Positions 42,542 through 51,961 of a stretch of DNA of 64,000 bases are shown here, piece by piece. The notes below the pieces were generated by a model, which worked only from the letters and a program-made list of their open reading frames with translations, was not told the origin of the DNA and made no database searches. The translations under genes and the position numbers were made by a program. The DNA lies in NCBI GenBank assembly GCA_002375465.1, contig DFLT01000002.1, positions 135,060 through 199,059 of the forward strand, in the 5' to 3' direction. The first letter of the stretch is position 1. Each line of letters begins with the position of its first letter. The stretch comes from Alphaproteobacteria bacterium UBA3612. GTDB lineage: Bacteria > Pseudomonadota > Alphaproteobacteria > Sphingomonadales > Sphingomonadaceae.

Positions 42542-43888
42542 TTACTTCTCTGCGTCTTTCAGATCGTTCTGGGCGACCAGTAACACATCCTGCGCCCGTA
42601 GCCAGTCCGGCGATCCGCGCGGCAGCCCCGCCATGGCGACCTGGGCATTGGACGCGGCGAGCCGAGGCTCCCGCGACATGGAATATTGTTCGGCGGAGGC
42701 GAGAGCAGCGCGCGCATCGTCGCCCAGTTTCGAATAGGCGATGCCAAGCTGGTACCAGCCGAACGGGTTTTGCCGGTCCTGGCGCACCGCCTCCTTAAGG
42801 ACCTCGGCGGCGCGCGGAACATTCTTTTGGTCTTCCGTCGCCAACAGGGCATGGCCCAGCAGTGTGGCGATGAGCGGCTGATCGGGCGCAAGCGCGACGG
42901 CGCGTTCCAGCGGGACCAGTGCCTCCTTTGGCCGACCGGATTCCAGCATGACCTGCCCTTTCAGCTCCAGCACATAGGGATCGTCGGGATTTTCCGCGAG
43001 CAGGGCATCCGCCTCTCGTGCGGACGCGTCGGGAAATGCGCCCTTGTGATAGGCATAGGCGCGCGCGACATGTGCCGCAGGGCTGGTGTCGCTTTCTGGA
43101 TATTTGTTCAGCGTGCGGGTCGGATCCTCGATAAAGCCATAGAGCTTCGCCTGGATGCGCTCGAAATCGGCCTCCAGTTGTGCGTCGGCAGGCTTGTCCC
43201 AATAAGGCGATTTTACGAGGATATTCTCCAGCGCCTGTATGCGGTCGCCGGTCAGCGGGTGGGTGCGGACATAATCATTGTCCTGCGGTATCGCGAGGCG
43301 ATATTCCTGGTTCTGGATCTTCTTGAAGAAACTGAGCATGCCCTTGCCGCTAACGCCTGCGGTCTCCAGGTAGCGGGCGCCGGCCTGGTCGGTGCGGCTT
43401 TCCTGCTGGCGACTGAAGCTGAGCATGGTGCCGAGCGCGGCGCGCTGGCCAAGCCCAAGCAGCGCCATGCCCGCCTCTCCACCACCCATTGCCATGGCAG
43501 CGCCTGCGGCGAGCAGAGACAGGATCGAGATGCTGCTGGCTGCCTTGCCCCCCTCCGACCCGAAGCGGATCGAGTGGCCGGCCGCGATATGGCCCATTTC
43601 GTGCGCGACGATGCCCTGGATTTGATTGACGTCGTCAGCCTGCAGCAGTGTGCCGGAATGAATGTAGATCCTTTGCCCGCCCGCGACGAAGGCGTTCAGA
43701 CTGGGATCATTCACCAGAACCATTTCAAGATTCCGCGGATCGAGCCCGGCGGCGGCGGCGAGGGGCGATGCCAGGCGGTGCAGCCATGCCTCCGTCTCCG
43801 CATCGCGCAGGATCGACTGTGCAGCCGCCGGCCGCGCGACCAGCAATAGCGCAAGCGTCAGAATGAGAAAATGACGAAGGGCGGTCAT
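42542..43888 (-). CDS. M48-family metalloprotease with TPR domain (BepA-like)
   Basis: A 448-residue protein with a signal peptide (ILTLALLLVARPAAAQ). The M48 domain holds the zinc motif VAHEMGHIAAGH and a downstream SRQQESRTDQAGARYL with the third ligand Glu. The C-terminal half has TPR-like repeats (AHVARAYAYHKGAFPDA; YVLELKGQVMLESGRPKEAL; FGWYQLGIAYSKLGDD). BepA-like proteases perform quality control of outer-membrane proteins such as LptD, which fits lptE nearby. First gene of the pair with the DsbA-like gene. Confidence 0.9.
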   Translation of the reverse strand: MTALRHFLILTLALLLVARPAAAQSILRDAETEAWLHRLASPLAAAAGLDPRNLEMVLVNDPSLNAFVAGGQRIYIHSGTLLQADDVNQIQGIVAHEMGHIAAGHSIRFGSEGGKAASSISILSLLAAGAAMAMGGGEAGMALLGLGQRAALGTMLSFSRQQESRTDQAGARYLETAGVSGKGMLSFFKKIQNQEYRLAIPQDNDYVRTHPLTGDRIQALENILVKSPYWDKPADAQLEADFERIQAKLYGFIEDPTRTLNKYPESDTSPAAHVARAYAYHKGAFPDASAREADALLAENPDDPYVLELKGQVMLESGRPKEALVPLERAVALAPDQPLIATLLGHALLATEDQKNVPRAAEVLKEAVRQDRQNPFGWYQLGIAYSKLGDDARAALASAEQYSMSREPRLAASNAQVAMAGLPRGSPDWLRAQDVLLVAQNDLKDAEK

Positions 43889-44074
43889 GATAGGCGCCTT
43901 ACTGCCACAGCGTGAATGCAGAATGAAATGATTACGGTGCAGCGCGGGGCCACCCCCCGGTCTTGCAGCACTCGACCCCTTGCCCGCGTGTGGCTAGACG
44001 AGAGGCGGGAAGCACCCCCAGGGAAACAGATGGCGCAGACAGGCGTTTGTGCCTCACCTGCAAGGAGGGCCGGC

Positions 44075-44695
44075 ATGGCATTTAGTCTCGAAGGCGACAT
44101 GATCGTCGCCATCATCATTTCACTGCTCGTCGGCCTGCTACTGGGCTGGCTGTTGTTTCGCGGTGCGGGCAGGCGCCGTGCGCTTCAGGCGGAATTGGCC
44201 GAGCGCAACGCGGAACTGGCGGTCGCGCATGAACGCAATGCCGCGCTGGAGCGGGAGGTCGCCTCCAGCCGCGACCAGATCAAGCCGCTGGCAGATGAGG
44301 TCGACCGCCTGCGCGCGATGAAGGCGCGGCCCGCCATTTCAGAAACACCCGCGACCGCAGCTCCGGTTACCCCCCGGGCAGACACTGTCACTGTGCCCGA
44401 TCCGACGAAGCGCATGGATCCCACCATGTCCTCTGCCGAGGGGGAGCCCGACGATTTGCAATTGATCAAAGGGATCGGGCCAAAGCTGGAATCGATCTAT
44501 AATGATCTCGGCGTCTGGCATTTTGCGCAGATCGCGGACTGGTCGCCGGACGATGTGCGGACCATCGATGCGAAACTGGGAACATTCAAAGGACGCATAG
44601 AACGCGATCAGCATGTCGAGCAGGCAAAGCTGCTCGCTGCGGGACGAACCACGGAATATGAGGCGCGGTTCGGAAAACTGGGCCGGCCAACGTGA
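44075..44695 (+). CDS. Membrane-anchored protein with coiled coil and helix-hairpin-helix
   Basis: A 206-residue protein. A single N-terminal membrane helix (IVAIIISLLVGLLLGWLLF) is followed by a long coiled coil (AELAERNAELAVAHERNAALEREV), a Pro/Thr-rich linker, and a C-terminal helix-hairpin-helix-like domain (LIKGIGPKLESIYNDLGVWH). The architecture occurs in proteins near flap-endonuclease-like HhH families but no catalytic residues are present. AAGGAGG precedes ATG 44075. Its stop overlaps the next gene's GTG start by four bases. Function unknown. Confidence 0.7.
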   Translation: MAFSLEGDMIVAIIISLLVGLLLGWLLFRGAGRRRALQAELAERNAELAVAHERNAALEREVASSRDQIKPLADEVDRLRAMKARPAISETPATAAPVTPRADTVTVPDPTKRMDPTMSSAEGEPDDLQLIKGIGPKLESIYNDLGVWHFAQIADWSPDDVRTIDAKLGTFKGRIERDQHVEQAKLLAAGRTTEYEARFGKLGRPT

Positions 44696-45099
44696 GGGCA
44701 GGACTGCTTCTGATCCTGCCGATGCTGCTGGCCGGCTGCTTCGAACCCGATTCGCGGGTGACGGAGGAGCCGGAAACGAAAACCGTCCCGGCGCCAGAAG
44801 CGCCGCCTCCCGATCCGCGCCGCTATATCGGTCGCTGGGCAAAGACGGCTGACCAGTGTGAAAGCGACTGGTGGCGCTTTTGGGCGGACGAGCTGAGGAC
44901 GAAGACGGCGGGGCTGTTCTGTGAAATTATGCCGCCGGATGCGCGGTTCAGCGATACCGACCTGCGGACCAGCTGCGTGGATGACGGACGCCGCGTGCGC
45001 GAAAGCTGGACGATCAGCTATGGCCCTGATGCTGCCAGCATGACGATTACGGGCGAGGACGAGGATGCCGAGCCTGTCGAACTGGTCAAATGCACCTGA
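44692..45099 (+). CDS. Small lipoprotein, function unknown
   Basis: A 135-residue protein with a lipobox (MLLAGCFEPD), a Pro/Glu-rich spacer, and a compact domain with Cys and Trp residues (YIGRWAKTADQCESDWWRFW; SCVDDGRRVRESW). The pattern RWA...C...WRF resembles periplasmic lipoproteins of Sphingomonadales, but I know no function. Start GTG 44692 coupled to the upstream gene; the stop overlaps the GST gene start by ten bases. Confidence 0.65.
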   Translation: MRAGLLLILPMLLAGCFEPDSRVTEEPETKTVPAPEAPPPDPRRYIGRWAKTADQCESDWWRFWADELRTKTAGLFCEIMPPDARFSDTDLRTSCVDDGRRVRESWTISYGPDAASMTITGEDEDAEPVELVKCT

Positions 45100-45743
45100 A
45101 GCCCCGGCTGTACCACTGCAAGGGTGCACGCAGCTTCCGGCCGCTGTGGGCGCTGGAGGAAATGGGGCTGGAATATGAACTGGTCATGGTGCCCTTCCCT
45201 CCGCGCATTCATGAGGAAGACTGGCTGCAGATAAATCCGTTCGGCACGATCCCCGCCTTTTTCGACAATGGCGAGGTGATGACCGAATCGGTCGCGATCT
45301 GCCATTATCTGGCGGAAAAATACGGGCCGACGTCGCTTGCCGTGGCGCCGCAGGAACGGGATTATGGTCGCTATCTGGACTGGATGTTCCGGTCGGATGC
45401 CACGATGACATTTCCGCAGACGATCGCGCTGCGCTACCGCGTGTTTGAACCGGAAAAAGGCCAGCAGCAGGCCGCCGACGATTACGCGCAATGGTTTTTT
45501 TCGCGGTTGAAGGCGGCGGGCCGGTTGCTGGACACGCGCGAATTCCTTGCTGCCGACCGCTTTACCATGGCCGATATTGCCTTTGGCTATGCCCTGAAAC
45601 TGGCGGAAGAGCTGGACCTTGGCGCGTTTCCGGACAATGTTGCCGCCTATTGGCAGGCGCTGAAAGGGCGCGATGCCTATTCGGCGGCACTGGCCGCAGA
45701 GCCTGTCGAGGCGCCGACCGCCACCCGTCCCGCCCTTGACTAA
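45090..45743 (+). CDS. Glutathione S-transferase family protein
   Basis: A 217-residue GST. The N-terminal thioredoxin fold (LYHCKGARSFRPLWALEEMGLEYEL) ends with GTIPAFFDNGEVMTESVAICHYLAEKYG, the glutathione-binding E-S motif. The C-terminal helical domain includes FLAADRFTMADIAFGYAL, the N-capping box. Substrate unknown. Overlaps the lipoprotein gene, so the three genes 44075-45743 form one operon. Confidence 0.88.
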   Translation: MHLKPRLYHCKGARSFRPLWALEEMGLEYELVMVPFPPRIHEEDWLQINPFGTIPAFFDNGEVMTESVAICHYLAEKYGPTSLAVAPQERDYGRYLDWMFRSDATMTFPQTIALRYRVFEPEKGQQQAADDYAQWFFSRLKAAGRLLDTREFLAADRFTMADIAFGYALKLAEELDLGAFPDNVAAYWQALKGRDAYSAALAAEPVEAPTATRPALD

Positions 45744-45783
45744 GGGCGCCGGGCGGGCGAAGCGCGGGTTTCCGCCTTATTAA

Positions 45784-45801
45784 TGGATAACCGCGCTTGA
45801 G
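45784..45801 (+). other. Five-codon upstream open frame overlapping the helicase start
   Basis: ATG GAT AAC CGC GCT TGA ends inside the TTG start of the helicase gene (45797-45799). A ribosome finishing it would sit on the helicase start codon, so coupled re-initiation is possible. Inference only; no Shine-Dalgarno is obvious for either start. Confidence 0.3.
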
Positions 45802-47323
45802 CTTTCTCCCTCTCGGCCTTTCGGACGAGCTTCTCTCCGCAGTCGTCGATTCAGGCTACACTGAACCGACCGACATTCAACGCGGGGCGATCCCCCTGAT
45901 CCTGATGGGGAAGGACGTTGTCGGCGTCGCACAGACCGGCACGGGCAAGACGGCCAGCTTCGTTCTGCCCATGATCGACATTCTGGCACAGGGCCGCAGC
46001 CGCGCGCGCATGCCGCGCAGCCTGATCATCGCGCCGACCAGAGAGCTGGCGATGCAGGTGGCCGAGAATTTCGAGAAATACGGCAAGAACCACCGCCTGA
46101 CCATGGCCCTGCTGATCGGCGGCGTGGGCTTTGCCGAACAGAACAAGCTGCTGGAAAAGGGCGTCGACGTTCTGATCGCGACGCCGGGCCGTCTGCTGGA
46201 TCAGTTCGAACGCGGCAATATCCTTCTGTCCGGCGTTGACATATTGGTCATAGACGAGGCCGACCGCATGCTCGACATGGGCTTTATCCCCGATGTCGAA
46301 AAGATTTGCAGCCTGCTGGGCCGCAATCGCCAGACGCTGCTGTTTTCCGCCACCATGGCGCCGCCCATCAAGAAGCTGGCGGACAAGTTCATGGATTCGC
46401 CCAGGCAGATAGAGGTGGCACGCCAGTCTTCTGCCAATGCGAATATCGAACAGGCGCTGGTCGAGGTTTCACCGCGGTCAAAGCGTTCGACGCTGACCAA
46501 GATGCTGTCCGCGCCCGACGTCAAATCGGCGATCGTCTTTTGCAATCGCAAGAAGGACATCAAGGATCTGGTCGCGGATCTGAAATCCGCCGGCCTGCGC
46601 CCCGGGCAGATCCATGGCGACATGGAACAGCGCGACCGCATGGCGACGATGGAAGCGTTCAAGTCGGACGAGGTCAATATCCTCGTCGCTTCGGACGTGG
46701 CCGCACGCGGTCTGGACATTAAAGGCGTAAGCCACGTCTTTAACTATGACGTACCGTTCAATGCAGAGGATTATGTCCATCGTATCGGTCGTACGGGCCG
46801 CGCCGGTGCAACGGGCAAGGCATTCACCTTTGCGACCAAATCGGATCACGAACTGGTCCAGGACATTGAAAAGCTGATCAAGACCCGGATTCCGCGGCTG
46901 GGCGACACCCCTGTCGAGGATGTTCGCAAGACCGAAGCAGACAAGACAGAAGGCCAGGAGCCCGCAGGCGAAAAGGACGCGGCGCGGGCCCCGCGCGGGC
47001 GCAGGACGCGCGGGAAATCGGCGGTGGACAAGAAGCCGGATGCCGCCAGCAAGGCTGAGGCCGTTTCGGACACGCCGAATTCCCACAACGAGCCGGCGGC
47101 AGAAGACCGTTCCGGCGCCGATGCAGAATCGGCGCCCCGCCGCCGCCGTCCTGCAGCCGCGAAGGCGCCGCAGCAGGAAAAGCCGAGGGCGCGGGATAGC
47201 TCCTCCAGCGCGTCAGAGTCACCGCCGCGCAGGACGCATGAGGACGATGCAGAAGAGGCCACGCTGGCCGACGATGCGTCGCCAGACTGGAACGGGCCGG
47301 TGCCGGGGTTCCTCAGCAGGTAA
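45797..47323 (+). CDS. DEAD-box ATP-dependent RNA helicase
   Basis: A 508-residue helicase. Q motif (TEPTDIQRGAIP), Walker A AQTGTGKT, PTRELAMQ, DEAD box VIDEADRMLDMGF, SAT (FSATMAP), VASDVAARGLDIKGV, HRIGRTGRAG. From about residue 375 a disordered Ala/Arg/Glu-rich tail is typical of RhlE-like enzymes in Alphaproteobacteria and probably binds RNA. The start is TTG 45797, because an upstream ATG (45784) terminates after five codons. Confidence 0.92.
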   Translation: MSFLPLGLSDELLSAVVDSGYTEPTDIQRGAIPLILMGKDVVGVAQTGTGKTASFVLPMIDILAQGRSRARMPRSLIIAPTRELAMQVAENFEKYGKNHRLTMALLIGGVGFAEQNKLLEKGVDVLIATPGRLLDQFERGNILLSGVDILVIDEADRMLDMGFIPDVEKICSLLGRNRQTLLFSATMAPPIKKLADKFMDSPRQIEVARQSSANANIEQALVEVSPRSKRSTLTKMLSAPDVKSAIVFCNRKKDIKDLVADLKSAGLRPGQIHGDMEQRDRMATMEAFKSDEVNILVASDVAARGLDIKGVSHVFNYDVPFNAEDYVHRIGRTGRAGATGKAFTFATKSDHELVQDIEKLIKTRIPRLGDTPVEDVRKTEADKTEGQEPAGEKDAARAPRGRRTRGKSAVDKKPDAASKAEAVSDTPNSHNEPAAEDRSGADAESAPRRRRPAAAKAPQQEKPRARDSSSSASESPPRRTHEDDAEEATLADDASPDWNGPVPGFLSR

Positions 47324-47547
47324 ATTGCCGCACGGATAAATGCAGGCGCCAGAGGGCGTCTGCGTCCTGTGCAGTGCGTCGCGATCCGCTGACAGGCGGA
47401 ACGCGGGGAAGCGTCCGTGCGTTTCGGGGGTCGAGACAGTTCCTTTCGCACGCGGGCTTCTGATGCCCTCGAAGGGACCAGGGGGCGCGGGGCGGGCCGT
47501 TCACTGGCAGGCTGATTGATCCACCCGTTGGAGATGGAGCTTTTCGC

Positions 47548-48243
47548 ATGAGCAAGAACATAGAAATTTCACTGTCTGACGGCACCTTGCCTGCCTATCT
47601 GGCCGAGCCCGCCGGGCGCGCCGAGGCGGCCATCGTGGTCATTCAGGAAGTCTTTGGCGTGAATGCCGGCATCCGCCGCAAATGCGACGTGCTGGCCGAG
47701 TCCGGCTATCTGGCGATAGCGCCCGATCTGTTCTGGCGGGAGGAGCCCGGCATCGAACTCGACCCCGACGTCAAACCGGAAATGGACCGCGCGCTTTCCC
47801 TGTTTGGGGAATTCGACATCGACAAGGGCGTTCGCGACATTCAGGCCGCGATATCCGAGGCGCGCAAACTGCTGCGCGACGGCGGCAAGGTCGGCGCCGT
47901 TGGCTATTGCGCAGGGGGGCGCCTCGCCTTTCTGACCGCGACCCGCACCAATATCGATGCGTCGGTGTCCTATTACGGTGCCGGGATCGAACAATATCTG
48001 AATGAGAAGGACGCAATCGCGCGCCCGCTTATGCTGCATTTTGCCGGCGAGGACACGTTCGTTCCGGGCGAGGCTGTCGCAGAGATTCGCGCCGCGCTCG
48101 ACGCGCATTCAGATGTCGACATTTATGAATATGAGGGCGTCGGCCATGGCTTCGCCGCTGAATTCGGTAATCGCCGGGACGAAGCGGCAGCCTCCCTTGC
48201 CGATGAGCGCACGGCGGCGTTTTTTGCCCGTCATTTGCAATAA
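47548..48243 (+). CDS. Dienelactone hydrolase family protein
   Basis: A 231-residue alpha/beta hydrolase. IVVIQEVFGVN is the first active-site strand, GAVGYCAGGRLAF holds the nucleophile Cys of dienelactone hydrolases, LHFAGEDTFVP carries the catalytic Asp region, and VGHGFAAEF the His. Acts on dienelactone or similar cyclic esters; the physiological substrate is uncertain. Preceded by a 224 bp region without a gene. Confidence 0.88.
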   Translation: MSKNIEISLSDGTLPAYLAEPAGRAEAAIVVIQEVFGVNAGIRRKCDVLAESGYLAIAPDLFWREEPGIELDPDVKPEMDRALSLFGEFDIDKGVRDIQAAISEARKLLRDGGKVGAVGYCAGGRLAFLTATRTNIDASVSYYGAGIEQYLNEKDAIARPLMLHFAGEDTFVPGEAVAEIRAALDAHSDVDIYEYEGVGHGFAAEFGNRRDEAAASLADERTAAFFARHLQ

Positions 48244-48264
48244 GGCCTGAATCGGGTCGCTCCG

Positions 48265-49365
48265 CTAGGACGCCTCGCGTTTCAGCAGGGCGCGCTTCCG
48301 CTCCACACCCCAGCGATAGCCGCTCAACTGGCCGTTTGCACGGACGACGCGGTGACATGGCACCGCTACAGCAAGCGGGTTGGCGGCGCAGGCCGTCGCG
48401 ACCGCGCGAGCCGCTGATGGCTGTCCTATGAGTTCGGCAATGTCCGAATAGGTCGCGGTCGTTCCGGGGCGGATGCCGCACAGGGCGCGCCACACACGCT
48501 CCTGAAAGGCTGTCCCGCGAATATCGAGCGGCAGACCATGTCCCCTCGCCGGAGCATCCACCAGAGCCAGCGCCTTCGTAAGCCACAGGTCGAAATCGGA
48601 ACCGGGTTCGGCGCGCACAAGACGCGCGGCGGGGAAGCGGGCGCCGAGGTCGGCGATCAAGCTATTCTCGTCGTCGCCCAGCAGAATGGCGCAAATACCG
48701 CGTTCCGTGGCGGCGACCAGTACCGATCCCAGCCAGGAATTCGCGGTGCCATGTCGCAAGAGCGTTCCGGGCGCGCCGGAGCGATAGGTCGACGGGCGCA
48801 TGCCAAGACGTTCCTTCGCACGTTCATAGAATCGGCTGGGGGCGCCGTAGCCGGCGGCATAGAGGCTCTCGCTGATGCCAGCGCCTTGACGCAATTCCCC
48901 CGCCATGCGCGCGGCACGGGTCGCGGTGGCATATTGTGCCGGTGTGATGCCCGTTGCCTGCTTGAAAATGCGGTGGAAATGGCTGGTGCTCATCTGGGCG
49001 TCCCGCGCCAGAGCATCTAAAGACGGGGCAATGTCATCCGCCTCAATCGCCCTGCACGCGCGTTCGACGATTCTTGCATGTTTCTGCGCGAGCGAGGGGG
49101 AGGCCGGGCGGCACCGTTTGCAGGGCCGAAATCCGGCAGCCGCCGCCGCTTCGGCGGTGTCGAAAAACACGATATTGTCCCGCTTTGGCTGGCGCGCCCC
49201 ACATGAGGGGCGGCAGTAGATGCCCGTAGTCGTGACCGCGAAAAAGAAATGGCCATCGGCCGCCCCTTCGCGATCGCAGACCGCCCGCCAGCGGGCGTCC
49301 GCCCCCGCATAATCAGCGGGACGCGGAGTGGATTGGTCCAGATCTGCAGCATGAGCCATCATCAT
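48265..49365 (-). CDS. ada: Ada: O6-methylguanine methyltransferase and transcription activator
   Basis: About 366 residues. The N-terminal Ada_Zn domain (FFFAVTTTGIYCRPSCGARQPKRDN) contains the phosphotriester-accepting Cys. An AraC-type HTH (AQMSTSHFHRIFKQATGITP) follows. The C-terminal methyltransferase domain carries the acceptor Cys in AVAVPCHRVV and a GYRWGVERKRALL end. It repairs alkylated DNA and activates its own regulon. The start is one of three adjacent ATGs (49365-49357); GGAG favours the third. A longer upstream frame is a shadow of the threonine-dehydratase gene. Confidence 0.93.
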   Translation of the reverse strand: MMMAHAADLDQSTPRPADYAGADARWRAVCDREGAADGHFFFAVTTTGIYCRPSCGARQPKRDNIVFFDTAEAAAAAGFRPCKRCRPASPSLAQKHARIVERACRAIEADDIAPSLDALARDAQMSTSHFHRIFKQATGITPAQYATATRAARMAGELRQGAGISESLYAAGYGAPSRFYERAKERLGMRPSTYRSGAPGTLLRHGTANSWLGSVLVAATERGICAILLGDDENSLIADLGARFPAARLVRAEPGSDFDLWLTKALALVDAPARGHGLPLDIRGTAFQERVWRALCGIRPGTTATYSDIAELIGQPSAARAVATACAANPLAVAVPCHRVVRANGQLSGYRWGVERKRALLKREAS

Positions 49366-49462
49366 TCTCCGGCGGGTGTCACTGGTCCTCGGATAGAAAA
49401 AATCGGCTATGGCCGCGTCCCGCTTCTTGCTTTTGAATTTCGCGCGCGCCCGATCGGGGTGG

Positions 49463-50431
49463 CTATGACAAAATCCAGCGCTCGAACAGGGCCAGGTCGA
49501 TATTGCCGCCGCACAGGGGCATGCCGACGCGCTTTCCAGCCAGCATCGCCTTTTCGCCCATCGCGGCTGCCAAAGGCGCGGCGCCTGCCCCCTCCGCCAG
49601 ATTGTGCGTGTCCGTCCAATAGGCACGCACCGCCGTGGCAATGTCCGCGTCCGTCACGGTGACGATTCGCGCGACGCCCCGCCGGATAATATCCAGCGCA
49701 TCGGGGTCGGGCGTGCGCACCGCCAGACCATCCGCCTTGGTGTCGGCCGATGACAGTGTGACGACCGCACCCTCCTGCACCGAACGAGCATAGGCGGGCG
49801 CGGCGGCACTTTGCACACCGACGATCTCCGTCTTCATACCAAGGAGGTCACGCGCCATCACGGCGCCGCAAATGCCGGAACCGAGACCGATGGGAACGTA
49901 GAGCGTGTCGAGATCGCCCGCCGCGCGAAACAGTTCCAGTGCCCAGGTCGCGACGCCCAGAACAAGATCGCGGCCGAAGGAGGGCGCGAACCATAAATCC
50001 TTCGCCTCGGCAAGTTCCATGGCGTGCGACCGTGCCGCGTCGAAATCCTCGCCATGTTCCAAAAGGGTCGCGCCGAGCGCCCGCATGGCGGCGTTCTTTT
50101 CGCTGCTATTGCCGTGTGGCACTACGATCGTGACCGGAATGCCGAACCTTTTGCCCGCAAAGGCGAGCGACTGGCCATGATTGCCGCGCGTTGCGGAGAT
50201 CATTCCGCGCGGTGCCAGGTTTTCCTTTGCCAGCCGTTCGGCGTGGATCAGACCGCCCCGCACCTTGAAGGCGCCGGTTGGCGTGTGGTTTTCGTGCTTG
50301 GTCCAGACTTCGGTATCCAGACGCTCGCACAGCAGTGGCCAGCAATATTGCGGCGTCGGCGGAAAAATCGCGTGGATCCGCCGCCGTGCATCCTCAAGCT
50401 CGGCAAGAGTGAACATGCCGATGGGCCGCAC
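49463..50431 (-). CDS. Threonine/serine dehydratase-like PLP enzyme
   Basis: A 322-residue type II PLP enzyme. The PLP-binding Lys is in HTPTGAFKVRGG, the cofactor-binding region SATRGNHGQSLAFAG includes the catalytic loop, and GLGSGICGAV is the phosphate-binding glycine loop. Close in pattern to threonine ammonia-lyase or serine dehydratase, converting Thr to 2-oxobutyrate and ammonia. No regulatory ACT domain, so it resembles catabolic rather than biosynthetic enzymes. Confidence 0.85.
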   Translation of the reverse strand: MRPIGMFTLAELEDARRRIHAIFPPTPQYCWPLLCERLDTEVWTKHENHTPTGAFKVRGGLIHAERLAKENLAPRGMISATRGNHGQSLAFAGKRFGIPVTIVVPHGNSSEKNAAMRALGATLLEHGEDFDAARSHAMELAEAKDLWFAPSFGRDLVLGVATWALELFRAAGDLDTLYVPIGLGSGICGAVMARDLLGMKTEIVGVQSAAAPAYARSVQEGAVVTLSSADTKADGLAVRTPDPDALDIIRRGVARIVTVTDADIATAVRAYWTDTHNLAEGAGAAPLAAAMGEKAMLAGKRVGMPLCGGNIDLALFERWILS

Positions 50432-51211
50432 CTACTCGCTTGTTTCGGCGGACAGGATCTTTACTGGTTCCGCCAGCATCTGGCCCCGCATTGCGCCCTC
50501 GCCCTCATTGGGGTCGGTGGGGGCGTCGAGCAGGGCGCGGACCATGTCCATCCCCTCTTCCACATGACCGAAGGCGGCAAATCCGGGCTGGCCGTCGCCG
50601 GCGTCCAGACTGATCAGATCGCCCACAATGATAAAGAAATCTCCGTCTGCCGTGCCGGGCTCTCCCATCGCCATGGAGACCGTGCCGTCCGTGTGGCTCA
50701 GCCCGGTCTGGCTGGTCGGTTCATGCGTGATCGGCGGCAGTATCATCTCGGGGTTGCCGCGCGTTCCGCCCTGCACCAGGCCATATCCTCGGCCCAGATT
50801 GCTGGCGCGGTAAAGCGTCATGCCGTTAAAGCGCCCCTCCCGCACATAGCGCAGGAAATTCTTTGCCGTTACAGGCGCGCGCTCCACCTCCACCGCAATG
50901 ACCAGGGGGCCGTTTTCGGTTTCCAGCGTCACGCGCTCTGTTTCAAAGGCGGGTTCCGGCGCGGGATCGGCGGCGTCTTCGCCCATCGATTCGCCTGGCG
51001 GGGCCGCACCGTCCGGCAGGGTCGTGGGCGGTGCGGTTTCGACAGGGTCGAGGGCGGCGGGATCGGTGGGGACCGTTTCGGCCGGCGGTGCCTCCTGCGG
51101 GCTGGCAGCTGCGGGGGCAGGCGCAGCCGTGTCATCCTCGACAGGCTGGGCCAGGGCGGGGGCGGCGATGAGAGCCGCGAGCGCAAAAAGACGAATCATG
51201 GTGTGGACCAT
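50432..51211 (-). CDS. Cyclophilin-type peptidyl-prolyl isomerase
   Basis: A 259-residue exported protein. The signal peptide (FALAALIAAPALAQPVEDD) is followed by a long Pro/Ala/Glu-rich linker (about 20-95), then a cyclophilin domain: KNFLRYVREGRFNGMTLYR, GYGLVQGG, TGLSHTDGTVSMAMGEPGTADGDFFI, FAAFGHVEEGMDMV. It catalyses cis-trans proline isomerisation, probably in the periplasm. Its first codons face the LolA-like gene divergently. Downstream, one base separates it from the threonine-dehydratase-like gene. Confidence 0.9.
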   Translation of the reverse strand: MVHTMIRLFALAALIAAPALAQPVEDDTAAPAPAAASPQEAPPAETVPTDPAALDPVETAPPTTLPDGAAPPGESMGEDAADPAPEPAFETERVTLETENGPLVIAVEVERAPVTAKNFLRYVREGRFNGMTLYRASNLGRGYGLVQGGTRGNPEMILPPITHEPTSQTGLSHTDGTVSMAMGEPGTADGDFFIIVGDLISLDAGDGQPGFAAFGHVEEGMDMVRALLDAPTDPNEGEGAMRGQMLAEPVKILSAETSE

Positions 51212-51361
51212 AGCCTTTTCTGCCTGAACACACCATGTGCGGGCGGCATGTACGGTGGTCCGTGCCGCCTTTTCGGCGTTCGCTCGTTAATGCACGGGCA
51301 ATTCAATTCCGGTTCAACCGGCGTCCGCTATATCGCTATCCAGATTTCAACAGGAGGACCG

Positions 51362-51961
51362 ATGTCCATCATTCGCAACTGTCTTGCTGCGCTGACCGCG
51401 CTGATGCTTGCCGTCCCCGCTTCCGCCACGCTGCCGGAACTGACACGGCATTTGGAAGAGACGCGTACGATGACGGCGAATTTCACACAGGTCGCCGCCA
51501 GCGGCGCGACCACGAAGGGCCGTGTCTATCTGGCGCGTCCGGGTAAAATTCGCTTTCAGTATGAAAAGGGTATCCCGCTGCTTGTGGTGGCCGACGGCAA
51601 GAGCGTGAACGTCATCGATTATGAGGTGAAGCAGGTTCAGCGCTATCCCATCAAATCAACACCGCTGAGCGTTCTGTTGGACCCGGAGGCGGATCTGGCG
51701 AAGTTCGCCCGCGTGAAATCATCGACCGCCAATGCGCTGGTCGTCGAGGCGCGTGACCGCGAACACCCGGAATATGGCGTCATCACCATCTATTTCGAGC
51801 GGGATAGCGCAGCGCCCGCCGATCTGGCTCTGTCAGGTTGGAACGTGATCGACGCACAGGGCAATACCACGCGGGTCGCACTGTCCGATGTGGAGTTCAA
51901 TGGCGGCGTTCCAAAGAACGCCTTCCGCTTTAACGACCCGCGTCCTCAGACCCGCCGATGA
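51362..51961 (+). CDS. LolA-like outer-membrane lipoprotein carrier
   Basis: A 199-residue periplasmic protein. Signal peptide MSIIRNCLAALTALMLAVPASA. The mature part (LEETRTMTANFTQVAASGATTKGRVYLARPGKIRFQYE) matches LolA, with a hydrophobic cavity for lipoprotein acyl chains. CAGGAGGACCG precedes ATG 51362. Open frames reading through from upstream are not used. The genome may hold another LolA, since short LolA homologues occur in Alphaproteobacteria. Confidence 0.85.
   Translation: MSIIRNCLAALTALMLAVPASATLPELTRHLEETRTMTANFTQVAASGATTKGRVYLARPGKIRFQYEKGIPLLVVADGKSVNVIDYEVKQVQRYPIKSTPLSVLLDPEADLAKFARVKSSTANALVVEARDREHPEYGVITIYFERDSAAPADLALSGWNVIDAQGNTTRVALSDVEFNGGVPKNAFRFNDPRPQTRR

Noticed and set aside
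49366..49641. N-terminal extension of Ada
   Set aside because: The extra 92 codons overlap the dehydratase gene on the same strand and encode Arg/Cys-rich sequence unlike any Ada domain.
50024..51361. Long plus-strand frame running into the LolA-like gene
   Set aside because: It is antisense to the dehydratase and cyclophilin genes; the signal peptide and CAGGAGG at 51362 mark the true start.
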